Below are positions 38,101-43,480 of a stretch of DNA of 64,000 nucleotides, in pieces. The position numbers were made by a program, and so were the translations under genes. This stretch comes from Corallium rubrum (Eukaryota > Cnidaria > Anthozoa > Scleralcyonacea > Coralliidae). Location of the stretch: positions 38,501 through 102,500 of the forward strand of contig CAXIUP010000033.1 of assembly GCA_964035015.1 (NCBI GenBank). The letters run 5' to 3'. The stretch's first letter is position 1; each line of letters begins with the position of its first letter. Under the pieces are notes generated by a model. The model searched no databases, had not been told where the DNA came from, and saw nothing but the letters and a program-made list of their open reading frames with translations.

Positions 38101-40280
38101 CGTTTTCTCTTTGCAGGAATTTTAGTTTTTGAGAAACCATGTGGCGTGGTAATTGGTGTGCGTGAACTGTTCGGGTCGGAGAGTAAGAGTCAGGTGTATG
38201 GACATCTGCATAGTCTATTCGCTAGTGGCAAGATTTCTAACGTTGGTAAGTTTTTACAATAGTATGTTATACGTTAGTGTGAATGTGCAGTTGGTGGTGG
38301 TGGTGGTGGTGGTAGAAGTAAATTTATGCAATTGACAGGGGGTGCTTAGTGTAAGTTGTGAGCACTTCGGACATTCAGACAAGCAATGGTAAGCCTTTTC
38401 CTTCATGTTGAGAAGTGGCTTGCTGTATAGCTGCAAATGTTAGATTCTCGTCCTGGCTTAAGTTTCAGATCTCCAGCCATTAGCAAAATGCAGACATCTA
38501 TTTGAGATTGTTTCAATATACAAAGACCAGTGGAGATAGCTGCAGCCGCTGTTAGCGAGACTTGATTGTGCTGAGCAGATGTATGCGAATAGCCTGTAGA
38601 AGTGTTGAGGAGTTACGCCAGCAGAATGATGCTTAGCCTGCGAGCAGGCCGTCTGCGGGTTGGGGGAGGCCTGCTTGGAGGCTAAATGATGCTAGAAATT
38701 TTCTATAGCATGGACAATGAAATGTAATAGACATGCCATTAGGGAGAGACCTGCTCCGCTTTCTCATTGGTCGATAAATATAGCAACACTGTAGTGACGT
38801 ACTCAGATTTCTGCTATGACAATGTGTCACAAGATCATTGATCGCAGTCTATATGAATTTACAATACTAAGGATTAATTTATAACGTTACAAGGATTTAT
38901 TTGAAAATAACTACCATGAGAAAATATACGCTGATTGTTGAATAAGTTTCAATGATACATTTTATTGAATGCGTATTTTCCGTTTAAATGCAATTAACTA
39001 CATGTAGGCCCTACTAAAATGTATGTAGCAGGTATACATTTCGTGTGATTTGTGGGTGTATTCTATAAGTACATGTATTTACTGGCAAGTTACTTCCGTT
39101 AGTGAGTGTAAAAAGCTTCCAATTAGTGTGAAGTGTATTCTGTAGTTGGCATCTGTGCGATACAAGATTCAAAAAGGTCGCTATATGGGTAGTTTGGAAG
39201 TGATTACTAATATTTTGTTATGGTTTCTGGTGACAGATTGTGATAGCGCTGATAAACCAAGCGACTTGAAATCTGAGTATGTCACCGCAGTGTCAGTTAC
39301 TATAGTGATAAGATGGATAACTTTGACTTTTTTGGTTCATCGTGTTATGTTCTTGCAGAGGGAAAAGAATGTCTTGTTATTTTACTGTACTTTGTTGAAT
39401 GGTAGACTGAACAATTTTGTTGTGATACCAGTAAAGTTAACATTTTGGAATGGAAGTAAATTTTTGTTATCAGATGGATGTCAGATTGTACATGAAAATG
39501 TTTGTGTGATTTCTATCGATCCATTTGTGAACTTTTTGGTTTAATGTTTTTTTATTTAGGTACGATATGCTATGATGATGCATGTCATTTGAAGCGGTTT
39601 GCGGAGAACCCTAAGAGGTGTGAATTGACAGAGGTGGCAAAAGTTATTGCAAGTAAAAATATTGTATGCGATAAGTTCCATTTTCCAAACCATGTGGACA
39701 AGTGGTGTCAAAAGAATTGTAATCCGTATGATTGTTCTGAATTGGAGGTATGTGTGGTTGAATTTAGAAGAGAAAAGTTATTTATGTATGTTCATATAAC
39801 GTGAATTATAGAAATAAAAGTTTTTTGTGAATGCACTACTGTAAATTGTGTAAACATGTAAATGATAATAAGGTTTTTTCAGTTAAAAATAGTATTACTT
39901 TTTGTGTTTAGGTGAGTGTGGTATAAGATAACATAACATAAGACTGACAGTTTGATTTGAGGTTATTTTGGTAAAATGAATTTGGTTATGAGTGTATAAA
40001 GTATAACATGGGAAACGACTGCCATATAGAGTGAAAGTAGTAATTAAATTGATGGTTAATTTTAGTTTTAGGAAATGCAATGTTGTTATATATTTCAGAC
40101 TGGCCACTGATAACATTTTGTATTTTTTAGGGTGTTAACACCGAGGCTTGTGAGCAACTTTTTTCATGGCTGTCTAGATTTAGTTGTATAACTAAACACA
40201 TGAATCGGTGGCGATTTTTGTTTTTAATGTTGTATATATTGGATAGACACAACGATGAAAAAGTTATTGGCCTGAAGTGA
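16362..40280 (+). CDS. KDZ (Kyakuja-Dileera-Zisupton) transposase gene, eight recognised exons, split by a Gypsy insertion
   Basis: Recognised exons: 16,362-17,074; 17,292-17,497; 27,902-28,067 plus 32,665-32,689 (one exon split by a Gypsy element); 33,527-33,717; 37,781-37,899; 38,117-38,245; 39,560-39,747; 40,131-40,280. Every junction uses GT-AG, and the phases (2,1,0,2,1,1,0) agree across all seven joins with no internal stop, about 628 residues in total. Family hallmarks are an N-terminal cysteine cluster (CHRCGGKL), RTAG followed by KPCGVVIG and ELFGSES, YDDACHL, FHFPNHVDKWC and EACEQLFSWLSRF. The last three carry the aspartate and glutamate expected of the RNase H-like core. From memory of the family, a segment with a zinc-binding H.C..GC and a first catalytic aspartate should follow KKWT. 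I could not find it between 17,497 and 27,902, so the copy may be dead or an exon may be hidden. Whether this is an old transposon or a domesticated gene is open. Confidence 0.8.
17292..17497 (+). CDS. KDZ gene exon 2
   Basis: Acceptor TGTTTTAAG|G and donor GGACAG|GTATAT bound an open 206-nt exon. It completes the AGG codon begun in exon 1. The product includes MDRRRLEEGFLLFAALE and ends VFYKKWT, the spacing expected between the cysteine cluster and the zinc/catalytic core of this family. It ends in phase 1. Confidence 0.7.
17599..25656. repeat. Satellite B: about 72 tandem copies of a 112-bp MITE-like unit
   Basis: The period is exactly 112 bp (for example 19,619 to 19,731), and most copies are identical or nearly so. 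Each unit runs from AACTCATTCCTGTCCG to CGGACAAGAAAGAGTT. These ends are imperfect inverted repeats of each other (13 of 16), so each unit looks like a tiny inverted-repeat transposon plus a 16-bp spacer. Two internal hairpins are obvious: GGGG-GCTT-CCCC and TCTGGC-GTTA-GCCAGA. The first copy begins at a TTAA (17,595-17,598), and units end in AGAGTTAA. Variants such as 'cgcattcc' and 'gcccgaat' cluster in the first dozen copies, while GGGAGC variants cluster in the last six. A small irregularity (duplicated 'aaagagatagtttat') sits near 20,945. The array lies inside the second intron of the KDZ gene. Confidence 0.95.
25684..25748. repeat. (TA)n microsatellite after satellite B
   Basis: An A/T-rich run (AAATAAATAA) grades into more than 25 TA dinucleotides directly beyond the last satellite B copy. 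Confidence 0.95.
25768..25850. repeat. Perfect hairpin, 23-bp arms
   Basis: TGTTGTATTGAATATACAATCA is followed, after a short G/C-richer loop containing GAGCCGAAGGCGAG, by its exact reverse complement. Flanking GTTTACAACA/TGTTGTAAAC extends the symmetry. It resembles a small MITE. No open frame is present. Confidence 0.75.
25889..25985. repeat. Inverted repeat TGCTAATTAGTTACAA, 16-bp arms
   Basis: TGCTAATTAGTTACAA near 25,908 and TTGTAACTAATTAGCA near 25,965 are exact reverse complements. They enclose two copies of a CTAGTGGTTGTA word. This is a small MITE-like structure in the KDZ intron. Confidence 0.7.
26078..26157. repeat. (TA)n microsatellite
   Basis: About 75 bp of uninterrupted alternating TA, ending where the Penelope fragment begins. 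Confidence 0.95.
26160..26556 (-). mobile_element. 5'-truncated Penelope-like element fragment (pLTR and 3' untranslated end)
   Basis: Starting TATTACCAGGGTTAAGTCAC, the sequence matches 33,826-34,186 at high identity. It stops abruptly in GCTCAT at about 26,556, where the longer copy at 34,181 continues into the GIY-YIG reading frame. Only the pseudo-LTR and untranslated tail are present, so this is a typical short insertion. The hammerhead-like words lie at 26,214-26,241 (minus strand). Confidence 0.85.
26630..26785. repeat. Dispersed repeat shared with 49,370-49,465
   Basis: The words for 'acccacgaataatagacatacc', 'acacatgacaaataatgttggcc' and 'aacaatattggcccatgc' recur in slightly changed form near 49,380-49,460. 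Here a 25-bp piece (ATGCTTACAAACAATATTGG) is also duplicated in tandem. No coding content is visible. Confidence 0.7.
26786..27901. other. KDZ intron sequence without a recognised feature
   Basis: AT-rich, stop-filled in all frames. I searched it for the missing KDZ zinc/first-aspartate exon and found none. A splice-like pair (TTTGCAG near 27,146 and GTGGTAAG near 27,190) encloses an immediate stop in the required phase. Confidence 0.6.
27902..28067 (+). CDS. KDZ gene exon 3, 5' part, interrupted by the Gypsy element
   Basis: In phase with exon 2, it reads GCQNTPGKKCRFCDEQ. This is the small cysteine motif (G-C-x-N-x-P...C-x2-C) found before the variable middle of KDZ proteins. An acidic linker follows, ending KVLNERE. 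The acceptor is GGAAAG|GT, weaker than the others. The reading frame ends at the AGAGA target duplication and resumes at 32,665. Confidence 0.6.
28063..28067. repeat. Gypsy target-site duplication (AGAGA), left
   Basis: AGAGA directly precedes the 5' LTR and is repeated at 32,660-32,664 directly after the 3' LTR. Confidence 0.9.
28068..28147 (+). repeat. Gypsy 5' LTR (80 bp)
   Basis: Begins TGTAGTGTCCTATAAGGACC and ends AAACATTATA; identical to 32,580-32,659. It contains the palindrome TCCTATAAGGA, whose TATAA could act as the promoter core. Confidence 0.9.
28148..28165 (+). promoter_or_regulatory. Probable tRNA primer-binding site
   Basis: TTGGCGACGAGGAGGGG immediately follows the 5' LTR, at the canonical place for a minus-strand primer site. 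I cannot name the tRNA. Confidence 0.55.
28294..32424 (+). CDS. Gypsy gag-pol polyprotein, 1,376 aa
   Basis: Single frame. Approximate residue positions: gag 1-205; two zinc knuckles at 213-231 (CRNCGGPYPHQGDRTTCPA) and 236-249 (CRNCGKLNHFKAVC); a basic, serine-rich linker to 330; retroviral-type aspartic protease with DSGSS near 350; reverse transcriptase with KLDLNQGY near 573 and ISDD near 636 as the catalytic pair; RNase H with VVDASPVGLGA near 783 and TDHKPL near 851; integrase with the HHCC zinc site (HEGHQG...CFAC, 1,013-1,050) and the D-D-E triad at VDF, SDNG and GVERF (near 1,078, 1,132 and 1,168). No chromodomain is seen. The ISDD form of the RT box is, to my knowledge, normal in some animal Gypsy lineages. 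All catalytic residues appear present, so the copy could be functional. Confidence 0.95.
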   Translation: MAASLPSFPPFDISPESGAVGTRWKKYVTRFRNLVVALDIKDKSRQKALLLHYAGEEVNDIFDTLPDTEADEGENPLNKAIDALTAYFQPKQNVAYEEYQFRLAKQVKDEALMTFYTRLKRLALTCEFTDADREIKSQIIQQCSSSKLRRKALSEPKISLQQLLEYGKAMEQAESQAANLEGQAKNEVNYLSHDGNSHFRNKSQSKEMANRKCRNCGGPYPHQGDRTTCPAYGQECRNCGKLNHFKAVCRSTAAPKLPDNRQRQMKSPRKYKKKLRYVSESSSSDDYEHEPRKTSRKNNKKKLRNISKSSSSDDDHDLFKIRVRNVKSDKTKHPFFEVKVGDTWLNIMADSGSSINILDERDFNKLKTQPTLEPTNIRVYPYKSKTCLPVKGKFNTTIKTAMATTPRVVVYVMEGTGGSLLSWQTSQDLNLIHVSNHLKSVEEDTTNTEVKELVQEYSDLFSGLGKLQGYQVKLHIDENVQPVAQPHRRVPFHIRKQLEEQLDKDEQQGVIEQTDGPTPWVSPIVVAPKPKQPGKIRVCVDMRQANQAIQRERHLTPTIKEVIADLNGAKYFSKLDLNQGYNQIELAPESRYITTFSTHLGLRRFTRLNFGISSAAEIFQNAIRETLHGIQGAINISDDILVYGKTQEDHNKSLRETLQRLREKGLTLHSEKCSYSKSKLEFFGYIFSDKGMSADPQKVEEILKLAVPTNTSEVRSLLGMTNYCARFIQGYATMTQPLRELIQKKHPWRWTPRHDQSLAQLKDALTNAPVTSYFDPDKETEIVVDASPVGLGAILAQKDPETSDRHIVAYASKSLSETERRYSQTEREALAVVWGCEYFHLYVYGKPITVCTDHKPLISIYGNPKSKPPARIERWALRLQPYQVSIVYQKGENNPADYMSRHPAQQTKTTTRQAKVAEEFVNYIIQTSTPKAIKLEEINVATSKDPTLQAVIDAVRTGNWSMGKRNKQVNQEAYKAIERVKDELTISTSSNTILRGTRIVIPQQLQQRVVTLAHEGHQGIVKTKALLRDKVWFPGIDQLTEKTIKSCFACQVSTPTTQREPLKMSPLPDSAWQEVSVDFKDLSTKGYLLVVTDDYSRYPVVDIVSSTSANAVIPRLDKIFAEFGIPEVVKSDNGPPFNGRDFKNFAETLGFRHRKVTPLWPRANGGVERFMRTIKKTIHTATAECKPWKEEMCKLLRNYRTTPHSSTGMAPATAMFNRNIRTKLPEIPSNLSDQAGIRDHDSEAKRKMKSYADNKAYVKPQNISVGDAVIVKRDPSCLKSATPYDLKPYVVTEQKGTMITAARGDKEITRNSSQFKQIEETEVVLEEGNHTTREHQEPLPVRKQEPTPKVEDPAPRRYPERSSRCPPAYLADYVAK
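32567..32579 (+). promoter_or_regulatory. Polypurine tract
   Basis: ACAAGGGGAGGAA directly abuts the 3' LTR, the expected plus-strand primer. Confidence 0.85.
32580..32659 (+). repeat. Gypsy 3' LTR (80 bp)
   Basis: Identical to the 5' LTR and followed by AGAGA (32,660-32,664), the right target duplication. Confidence 0.9.
32665..32689 (+). CDS. KDZ gene exon 3, 3' part
   Basis: With one copy of AGAGA removed, the frame from 28,067 continues through GKFYE to the donor GAG|GTGAGA at 32,690. The combined exon is 191 nt, phase 1 to phase 0. KFYEV joins the next exon's LWSNS as a chromodomain-like strand. Confidence 0.6.
32807..33186. repeat. (TTTG)n microsatellite, about 95 uninterrupted copies
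   Basis: 380 bp of pure TTTG/TGTT lie in the intron between KDZ exons 3 and 4. All long frames over it are artefacts. Confidence 0.98.
33527..33717 (+). CDS. KDZ gene exon 4 (chromodomain-like segment)
   Basis: Acceptor TTGGACAG|GTG; donor GAGAAG|GTGATT; 191 nt, phase 0 to 2. Joined to exon 3 it reads YEVLWSNSLKTWVKEVNLP. The pattern of aromatic residue, W, T-W and N-L-P resembles the methyl-binding chromodomain core (VKWKGY...TWEP..NLP). This likeness is inferred by eye. Confidence 0.65.
33879..33906 (-). ncRNA. Hammerhead-like motif in the Penelope pLTR
   Basis: On the minus strand, CTGACGA is followed 12 nt later by CGAAAC and GTC. These are the two conserved hammerhead boxes and a GTC cleavage triplet with a minimal third stem. 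Penelope-like elements are known to carry such ribozymes. The predicted second stem is weak, so activity is uncertain. The same motif occurs at 26,214, 36,992 and 47,534 (-) and 48,682 (+). Confidence 0.45.
34164..35108 (-). CDS. Penelope polyprotein, C-terminal part with GIY-YIG endonuclease (frame-shifted from the RT part)
   Basis: 314 codons. It opens with the end of the reverse transcriptase thumb (VSFLDILVSINGNKLSTSVF), then a cysteine-containing linker (CCRGRCNTCKY), then the GIY-YIG nuclease. The nuclease has LIYCISCSKCPMLYIGETGR with R and EHL downstream, the usual catalytic arrangement. The stop is at 34,164. The first codons overlap the upstream frame by 13 nt. The join needs a one-base change near 35,150, so this copy is broken there. 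Confidence 0.9.
   Translation of the reverse strand: MSFLDILVSINGNKLSTSVFYKTTDSHSYLLFSSHHPKHTKTSIPFSQFLRLRRLCSEDDDFNAKCLEMRNFFVNRGYPSHLLDTALHKVSNISRSDTLSEPLATISNEKVPLVLTFHPFNFKVRDIINRNFDLIENDPETSSIFSEKPLVSFRHSKNIRENVVHSSLQQALVSHVGTSSCCRGRCNTCKYLDSSISISAPKCRFNITHSFTCTSSNLIYCISCSKCPMLYIGETGRRLGDRFVEHLRDVKYNVQNKPVARHFNSANHSFSNMKICAIQPITGCNDTRRKQEMRLIYKLGTIHPHGLNERFSFI
35096..36874 (-). CDS. Penelope polyprotein, N-terminal and reverse transcriptase part
   Basis: 592 codons. RT boxes in order (approximate residues): FLPKIHKPNNPGRPIVS (360-376), MDVKSLYTVIPHHDG (425-440, catalytic D in box A), VAMGTKMGPNYANLF (497-511) and YGRFIDDCLG (530-539, box C with IDD). After NDFH the frame runs into unrelated residues and stops at 35,096, while the expected continuation lies in the next frame. 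This fits a single-base loss around 35,150. The N-terminal 190 residues are Asn/Ser-rich and not assigned. Confidence 0.9.
   Translation of the reverse strand: MVNRKNLNRKLRNEMVCYISLFSSSIAKPSLRFFDLILNKTRFCNHISFLSRCLHHNVVPNGFKSSFNFNYFNSQHVARSVMAACHKHSRRLMRITIHSMSQHVNKIDSDILNVKTNLSNVCPTVIYSGITQFIRSLNSKFYTFLKASKTSKFNTLVGPRPVSNSNHTNSTSNVNLVVTIPPDLSLSDPERSVLAKGLKFVPNPGPIDSFSVKEDTETFFRRLRLKAHFHNNSSIQQKDVFEAANPKKSSWSPPEGQFGSLDLFIRQCRHDIDQLPPFRPKRPFNLSSSELSALKSLRSRNDIVIKPADKGGALVVWRADLYREEAQRQLNDTAFYSRVDGDLTSQHNTTIRSTINNLITTGELPDTASNLLTTTPRTPVMYFLPKIHKPNNPGRPIVSACGCPTQAISSYLDHIMAPLVKNLPSYIKDTKHALKICDHISFQGSHHFIFTMDVKSLYTVIPHHDGLQALKYFFDQRTIREPSTTTLLRLAELVLTLNNFSFDGEHYQQVSGVAMGTKMGPNYANLFVGYVEKQIFEQYTGFLPDYYGRFIDDCLGTASCSRADLVCFINYVNDFHQHSSSHGRSVRLVCRS
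36941..37138 (-). repeat. Penelope pseudo-LTR, upstream copy
   Basis: About 198 bp, nearly identical to 33,826-34,023 and in the same orientation. It includes the hammerhead-like words at 36,992-37,019. Confidence 0.9.
37139..37780. other. KDZ intron sequence without a recognised feature
   Basis: AT-rich, no extended frame. AGAAGCTTTTAACTG near 37,167 repeats the words that border Penelope copies (36,900 and 48,790), so it is probably element or target debris. Confidence 0.5.
37781..37899 (+). CDS. KDZ gene exon 5
   Basis: Acceptor ATTTTTTAG|TTC; donor CTGCAG|GTTTGG; 119 nt, phase 2 to 1. It encodes GFAVGDPADDQVVGEKG and then SCGTEKGKHKCKNRRTAG. The C-x-T-x-K...C-x3-RTAG motif is a strong KDZ marker. 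Confidence 0.8.
38117..38245 (+). CDS. KDZ gene exon 6
   Basis: Acceptor TTTGCAG|GA; donor GTTG|GTAAGT; 129 nt, phase 1 to 1. It encodes ILVFEKPCGVVIGVRELFGS and then ESKSQVY, continuing RTAG without a break, as in other animal KDZ proteins. Confidence 0.85.
38246..39559. other. KDZ intron with a diverged inverted copy of the foldback centre
   Basis: From about 38,580 to 38,740, 'tgtagaagtgttgaggagttacg', 'cagcagaatgatgc' and 'tttctatagcatgga' match the reverse complement of 15,790-15,870. This is an old copy. A (GGT)n run lies at 38,290-38,312. The remainder is featureless. Confidence 0.6.
39560..39747 (+). CDS. KDZ gene exon 7 (second catalytic motif)
   Basis: Acceptor TTATTTAG|GT; donor TGGAG|GTATGT; 188 nt, phase 1 to 0. 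It encodes ICYDDACHLKRFAENP and DKFHFPNHVDKWCQKNCNPY. The aspartates of YDDACH are the expected second metal ligand of the RNase H-like core, and the His/Cys set is a family signature. Confidence 0.9.
40131..40280 (+). CDS. KDZ gene final exon (third catalytic motif)
   Basis: Acceptor TATTTTTTAG|GGT; stop TGA at 40,278-40,280. It encodes GVNTEACEQLFSWLSRF and then THMN-like RWRFLFLMLYILDRHN. The glutamate of EACEQ is the probable third catalytic residue. No AATAAA is evident within 200 bp downstream. Confidence 0.9.
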   Translation, partial: GVNTEACEQLFSWLSRFSCITKHMNRWRFLFLMLYILDRHNDEKVIGLK

Positions 40281-41223
40281 CGAATTTGTATTTGATTATT
40301 TTTATGTGTGGAGTACTATGTTACTAGACAGTATTATATATTTGAAGGTGAACATTAAAAGTGAAGTTAACACGTGTTTCATTCAATATGGTTAAAGTTC
40401 GTATATGATATTTGGAGGTTTTACCTATTCGTAATTGGCACTTCCTGATCCAAATCATAATATATACCTCTTGGTGGAAAAGTTCATGTTCCCGAAGTTT
40501 TTCGCTGTGAAAGTTACCAGAGATGGTGAGGGAATGCAACTAAGTTTTATTTTGTGACTTGCGACAAAAATGGCTGGTTTGCATAGGTGGCGGAAGCGTG
40601 TGCTAAGCCCCCCCCCGTCCAATTTTGTAAAATTAAAAAAAGGGGGGCTGAGCCCCTAGTTTTGTCGAAATTCGAGTCGAATTTAGGTTTCCTGACATTA
40701 TTTTTTGAAAATAGACAATGTAATATTGTAAAATGTAAGTGCTTGATGAGGACTCACGACTGTAATAGCACTAGGACTACATATTGTAAAAAACAGGCCA
40801 AAAAGTTGAATAATGGTGGAAAAGTAGTTATGGAGGTGAAAGGCTACGATTCTGTGCAATCTTCTCCCAAATCGCAGGAAATGCTATTTCAGAGACTTTA
40901 ATTACAAACAGTAAGACTCTTCACGACTTCAGCCGGTAATGTCAACATGACAACAGCGTACTTTCCAGGTATTCACCACTGTGTGATCTAATATTATGAA
41001 CAAGATACGTGCCAGCCACATTACTGATCTCAAATACTTCCAAGCAAGGAGGTAAGCACTACCCTGGGTGTCAGAGCAATTCCCCCGAGCGAACAAGAAC
41101 CTCTGGCAGGTATTAGGTATATCGAAAAGAAAGTCCAACACTTTGTACATGCTCACTTTGCGACGCACTGGTGACATTGTCCCCAGACCTCGCACGCCAT
41201 GTGTTTGTTCTGAAAAGGATGTT
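40281..41223. other. Intergenic sequence without a recognised gene
   Basis: A GGTGGCGGAAGCG...CCCCCCCC patch near 40,587-40,660 resembles one end of a hAT-type element, but no matching second end was found. Otherwise featureless. Confidence 0.4.
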
Positions 41224-41328
41224 CATCGATCGTAGATTTTGTACGTTATCTCGGTAAATATTTAGCCGATTTCAATTGTGAAAACATATTTGGAATTAGG
41301 GAGTCGAAATACATAACAGGTAATATTT
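41224..41328. repeat. Direct repeat, copy 1
   Basis: GTTATCTCGGTAAATATTTA followed by CGATTTCAATT and AGTACATAACA-like words recur in the same orientation at 42,221-42,340. The two copies flank the small elements at 41,415-42,142. Confidence 0.75.
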
Positions 41329-41414
41329 GGCATTTCACTCGATTAAAGTACATGTTCTGAAGATATATGGCGAAGGAAAATTTCGAGTGTTGGAATATAT
41401 ACATTTTAAGACCA

Positions 41415-41526
41415 AACCGGGAGCAGTTGCGAAAAATGCTACTTCAAGGCCTTCCGGCTGGAATTGAACCCGCGGCCCTGCGATTAGTAGTGCAGTGCTC
41501 TGCATTTTTCGCAACTGCTCCCGGTT
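41415..41526. mobile_element. Small hairpin element with 25-bp perfect arms and a tRNA-like core
   Basis: The arms at 41,415-41,439 and 41,502-41,526 are exact reverse complements (AACCGGGAGCAGTTGCGAAA...). On the minus strand the core holds GGGTTCAATTCC, a good match to a tRNA T-arm/pol III B box, preceded by an anticodon-arm-like GCAGGGCCGC. It suggests a tRNA-derived fragment captured between inverted repeats. Confidence 0.55.
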
Positions 41527-41543
41527 AACATAAGTGCCTATTA

Positions 41544-42142
41544 TGCACCTATCAATGTAAACCCCGCGGGGAGAGGGTGCGACCAAGGGGTGGAGATTTA
41601 ACAGAGAAAACCATCCCCGCAGTCGCGCATTTGACCACGAGTTGTTCCCTATTCCCTGTGGGTCGAGACATGCGACTTAGATGCACGGTGTTGATTGATT
41701 GCAAAAGACCTGGGGTTGAGTGTTTGAGAACGGATCTCCTCGTCGTGGTCAGTTCGTACCCTTCTAGCCTTTGTTTGTCCTTCAAGAGTAGATTAACAAA
41801 GGTGAGCAAAATCGAAATGTATCTTTGCTTTCAACTATGTATCTGGTCAAAAACATTCAGGCTTGGGAGAGAAATTTTTTTCAGTTGCTTATTCATGATT
41901 CAAAGGTGATCATGCACAGGAATATTAAATATATGTATGATGTGACTTGTGTCTTTCGTCATTTGACTTGATGCAGTGTACAATGTCTTGTTTGAATCTG
42001 TCCCCAGGTGCAATCTTTTTTAAACATTTGATTAATATACAATTCCTCACCCTCGCGCATTTTACTTAAATTTTCAATTTTTTGTCCACTCCCCGCCCTT
42101 TGCCCGCACCCCCACCCCGCGGGGTTTACGTTGATAGGTGCA
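41544..42142. mobile_element. 599-bp MITE, 28-bp terminal inverted repeats, probable TTA duplication
   Basis: The ends TGCACCTATCAATGTAAACC and, inverted, TGCACCTATCAACGTAAACC continue to CCCGCGGGG and match at 27 of 28 positions. TTA flanks both sides (41,541-41,543 and 42,143-42,145), fitting a 3-bp TWA duplication as in PIF/Harbinger. No transposase frame, so non-autonomous. Confidence 0.75.
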
Positions 42143-42220
42143 TTATATTACGCGAACGTTTGTACCCGTGGTAAAAACCTGCTGTGAGTGTTGATGTAGT
42201 ATAAATGAATGGGATGTCGC

Positions 42221-42340
42221 TTCGTCGTAGATTTTTGATTTATCGTTATCTCGGTAAATATTTACTCGATTTCAATTCTGAAAATAAATTAGGAATTACC
42301 GCGTCCAAGTACATAACACACGTGGCTTCAGGTAATATAC
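42221..42340. repeat. Direct repeat, copy 2
   Basis: Diverged copy of 41,224-41,328, starting TCGTCGTAGATTTTTGAT and ending near CAGGTAATATAC. Confidence 0.7.
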
Positions 42341-42897
42341 AGTTAATATCAGCAGAGCATGTTTTACTAGCTTCAAAAAATCTCGTGATGCGGAAAAATC
42401 TCGCGACGCAAAAGTCTCGCCTACGTTCGCAGGCTAGTTATTGTGTTGCCAAGTTAGAAGTCGGTACATTTTAGCGTTATGAACGAAATTGGAAATCTCC
42501 ATTGTGTGGTACAACACACATTTGCCGCTCGTGTTTGAGTTTTCTTATATTTTCTATTCTTCATCATATACAATTGCTTCATTCTATTTTAAAACCCCAT
42601 TTAATTTGATAACTATCAACAAGACCAAGTGTGCACAATACAAACCTTCGACATTATATTTAAAGAGATTTTAGAGCAACCTTGTTTGTATAATTCTGCC
42701 TTTAAATGCGGTTTCAAAAGTTCAGGGGTATTCTATAATTTCTCGACGACAACAGCTGTGCGTCTGAAAGTTTACACCCGCATGGTTCGTCATCAAGTAC
42801 ACGTGACCAGAACAAGCTTTCGGCCTCTGATTAGAATCTAGTCCAAACATGACAAGGTACTACATGCCATCGTCCTAAAGCAGGTGCGGCAACAATA
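42341..42897. other. No recognised feature
   Basis: AT-rich, short frames only, none with recognisable motifs. Confidence 0.5.
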
Positions 42898-43033
42898 TGT
42901 CATCCATGTGTAAGTGTTACATTAAGTTTTCGGTCGTTTTGGAGACTCCTAATCCCAAAACAACTTAGATCCTAACCCTAACCCCCCGCCTAATGGGTTT
43001 TTAACCCTAACCCCCCGGTTTACGTGGATGACA
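42898..43033. mobile_element. Small MITE-like element with CCTAACCCTAACCCCCC core
   Basis: The ends TGTCATCCATGTGTAA and, inverted, TGTCATCCACGTAAA match over about 15 bp. The core contains two CTAACCCTAACCCCCC runs, telomere-like but too short for a telomere. ATA flanks each end. Confidence 0.5.
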
Positions 43034-43367
43034 ATACAGTGGTACTTTCCCAAACATGGCGTCTTCCAAAATTTATACACGAGTGATGAAATCATGAAAA
43101 CATTGGCCCGAAAGTAATGGAAAATTGTTCAGTTTGACATTTTCGAATAAGAAAATGAATTGGCTTATGGCTATGGGGTATATCTGTACGAAATGTGAAG
43201 AAAAGTAATTACAATTTCGTTTTTTTGTGAGCGATTGTTTATCATGTGTTATCGAGCAACCCCTCGAGCAACTGTACATTTTGAATGGGAGACTTCTGCA
43301 AACAAAAAGGGAAAGCTATCTGAAAATTTGGAACAATGTTAGAAAGATTGTTTATGGTTGATGCTAC

Positions 43368-43480
43368 AACAATTACACAATTCGCCCTCATTGTCTATGA
43401 GCACATAGGCAACTCGGGCTTCGCCCTCCTTGACTATCTGGTCATAGTCATAGACAAGTCGTTGTCGTTGTGTAATTGTT
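43368..43480. mobile_element. 113-bp inverted-repeat element
   Basis: Outer arms AACAATTACACAA/TTGTGTAATTGTT and inner arms TTGTCTATGA/TCATAGACAA are exact reverse complements. A GGGCTTCGCCC hairpin lies between them. MITE-like. Confidence 0.6.

Noticed and set aside
39146-39544. 132-codon plus frame
   Set aside because: Lies in the KDZ intron between exons 6 and 7, with no motif and low-complexity AT-rich codon use.
40587-40901. 104-codon plus frame beginning near a GGTGGCGGAAGCG patch
   Set aside because: No recognisable motif, no splice support, and the patch resembles a transposon end. A second end was not found, so no element was called.
42970-43020. Internal telomere repeat (CCTAACCCTAACCCCCC)
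   Set aside because: Only two short irregular runs inside a small inverted-repeat element; not an array.
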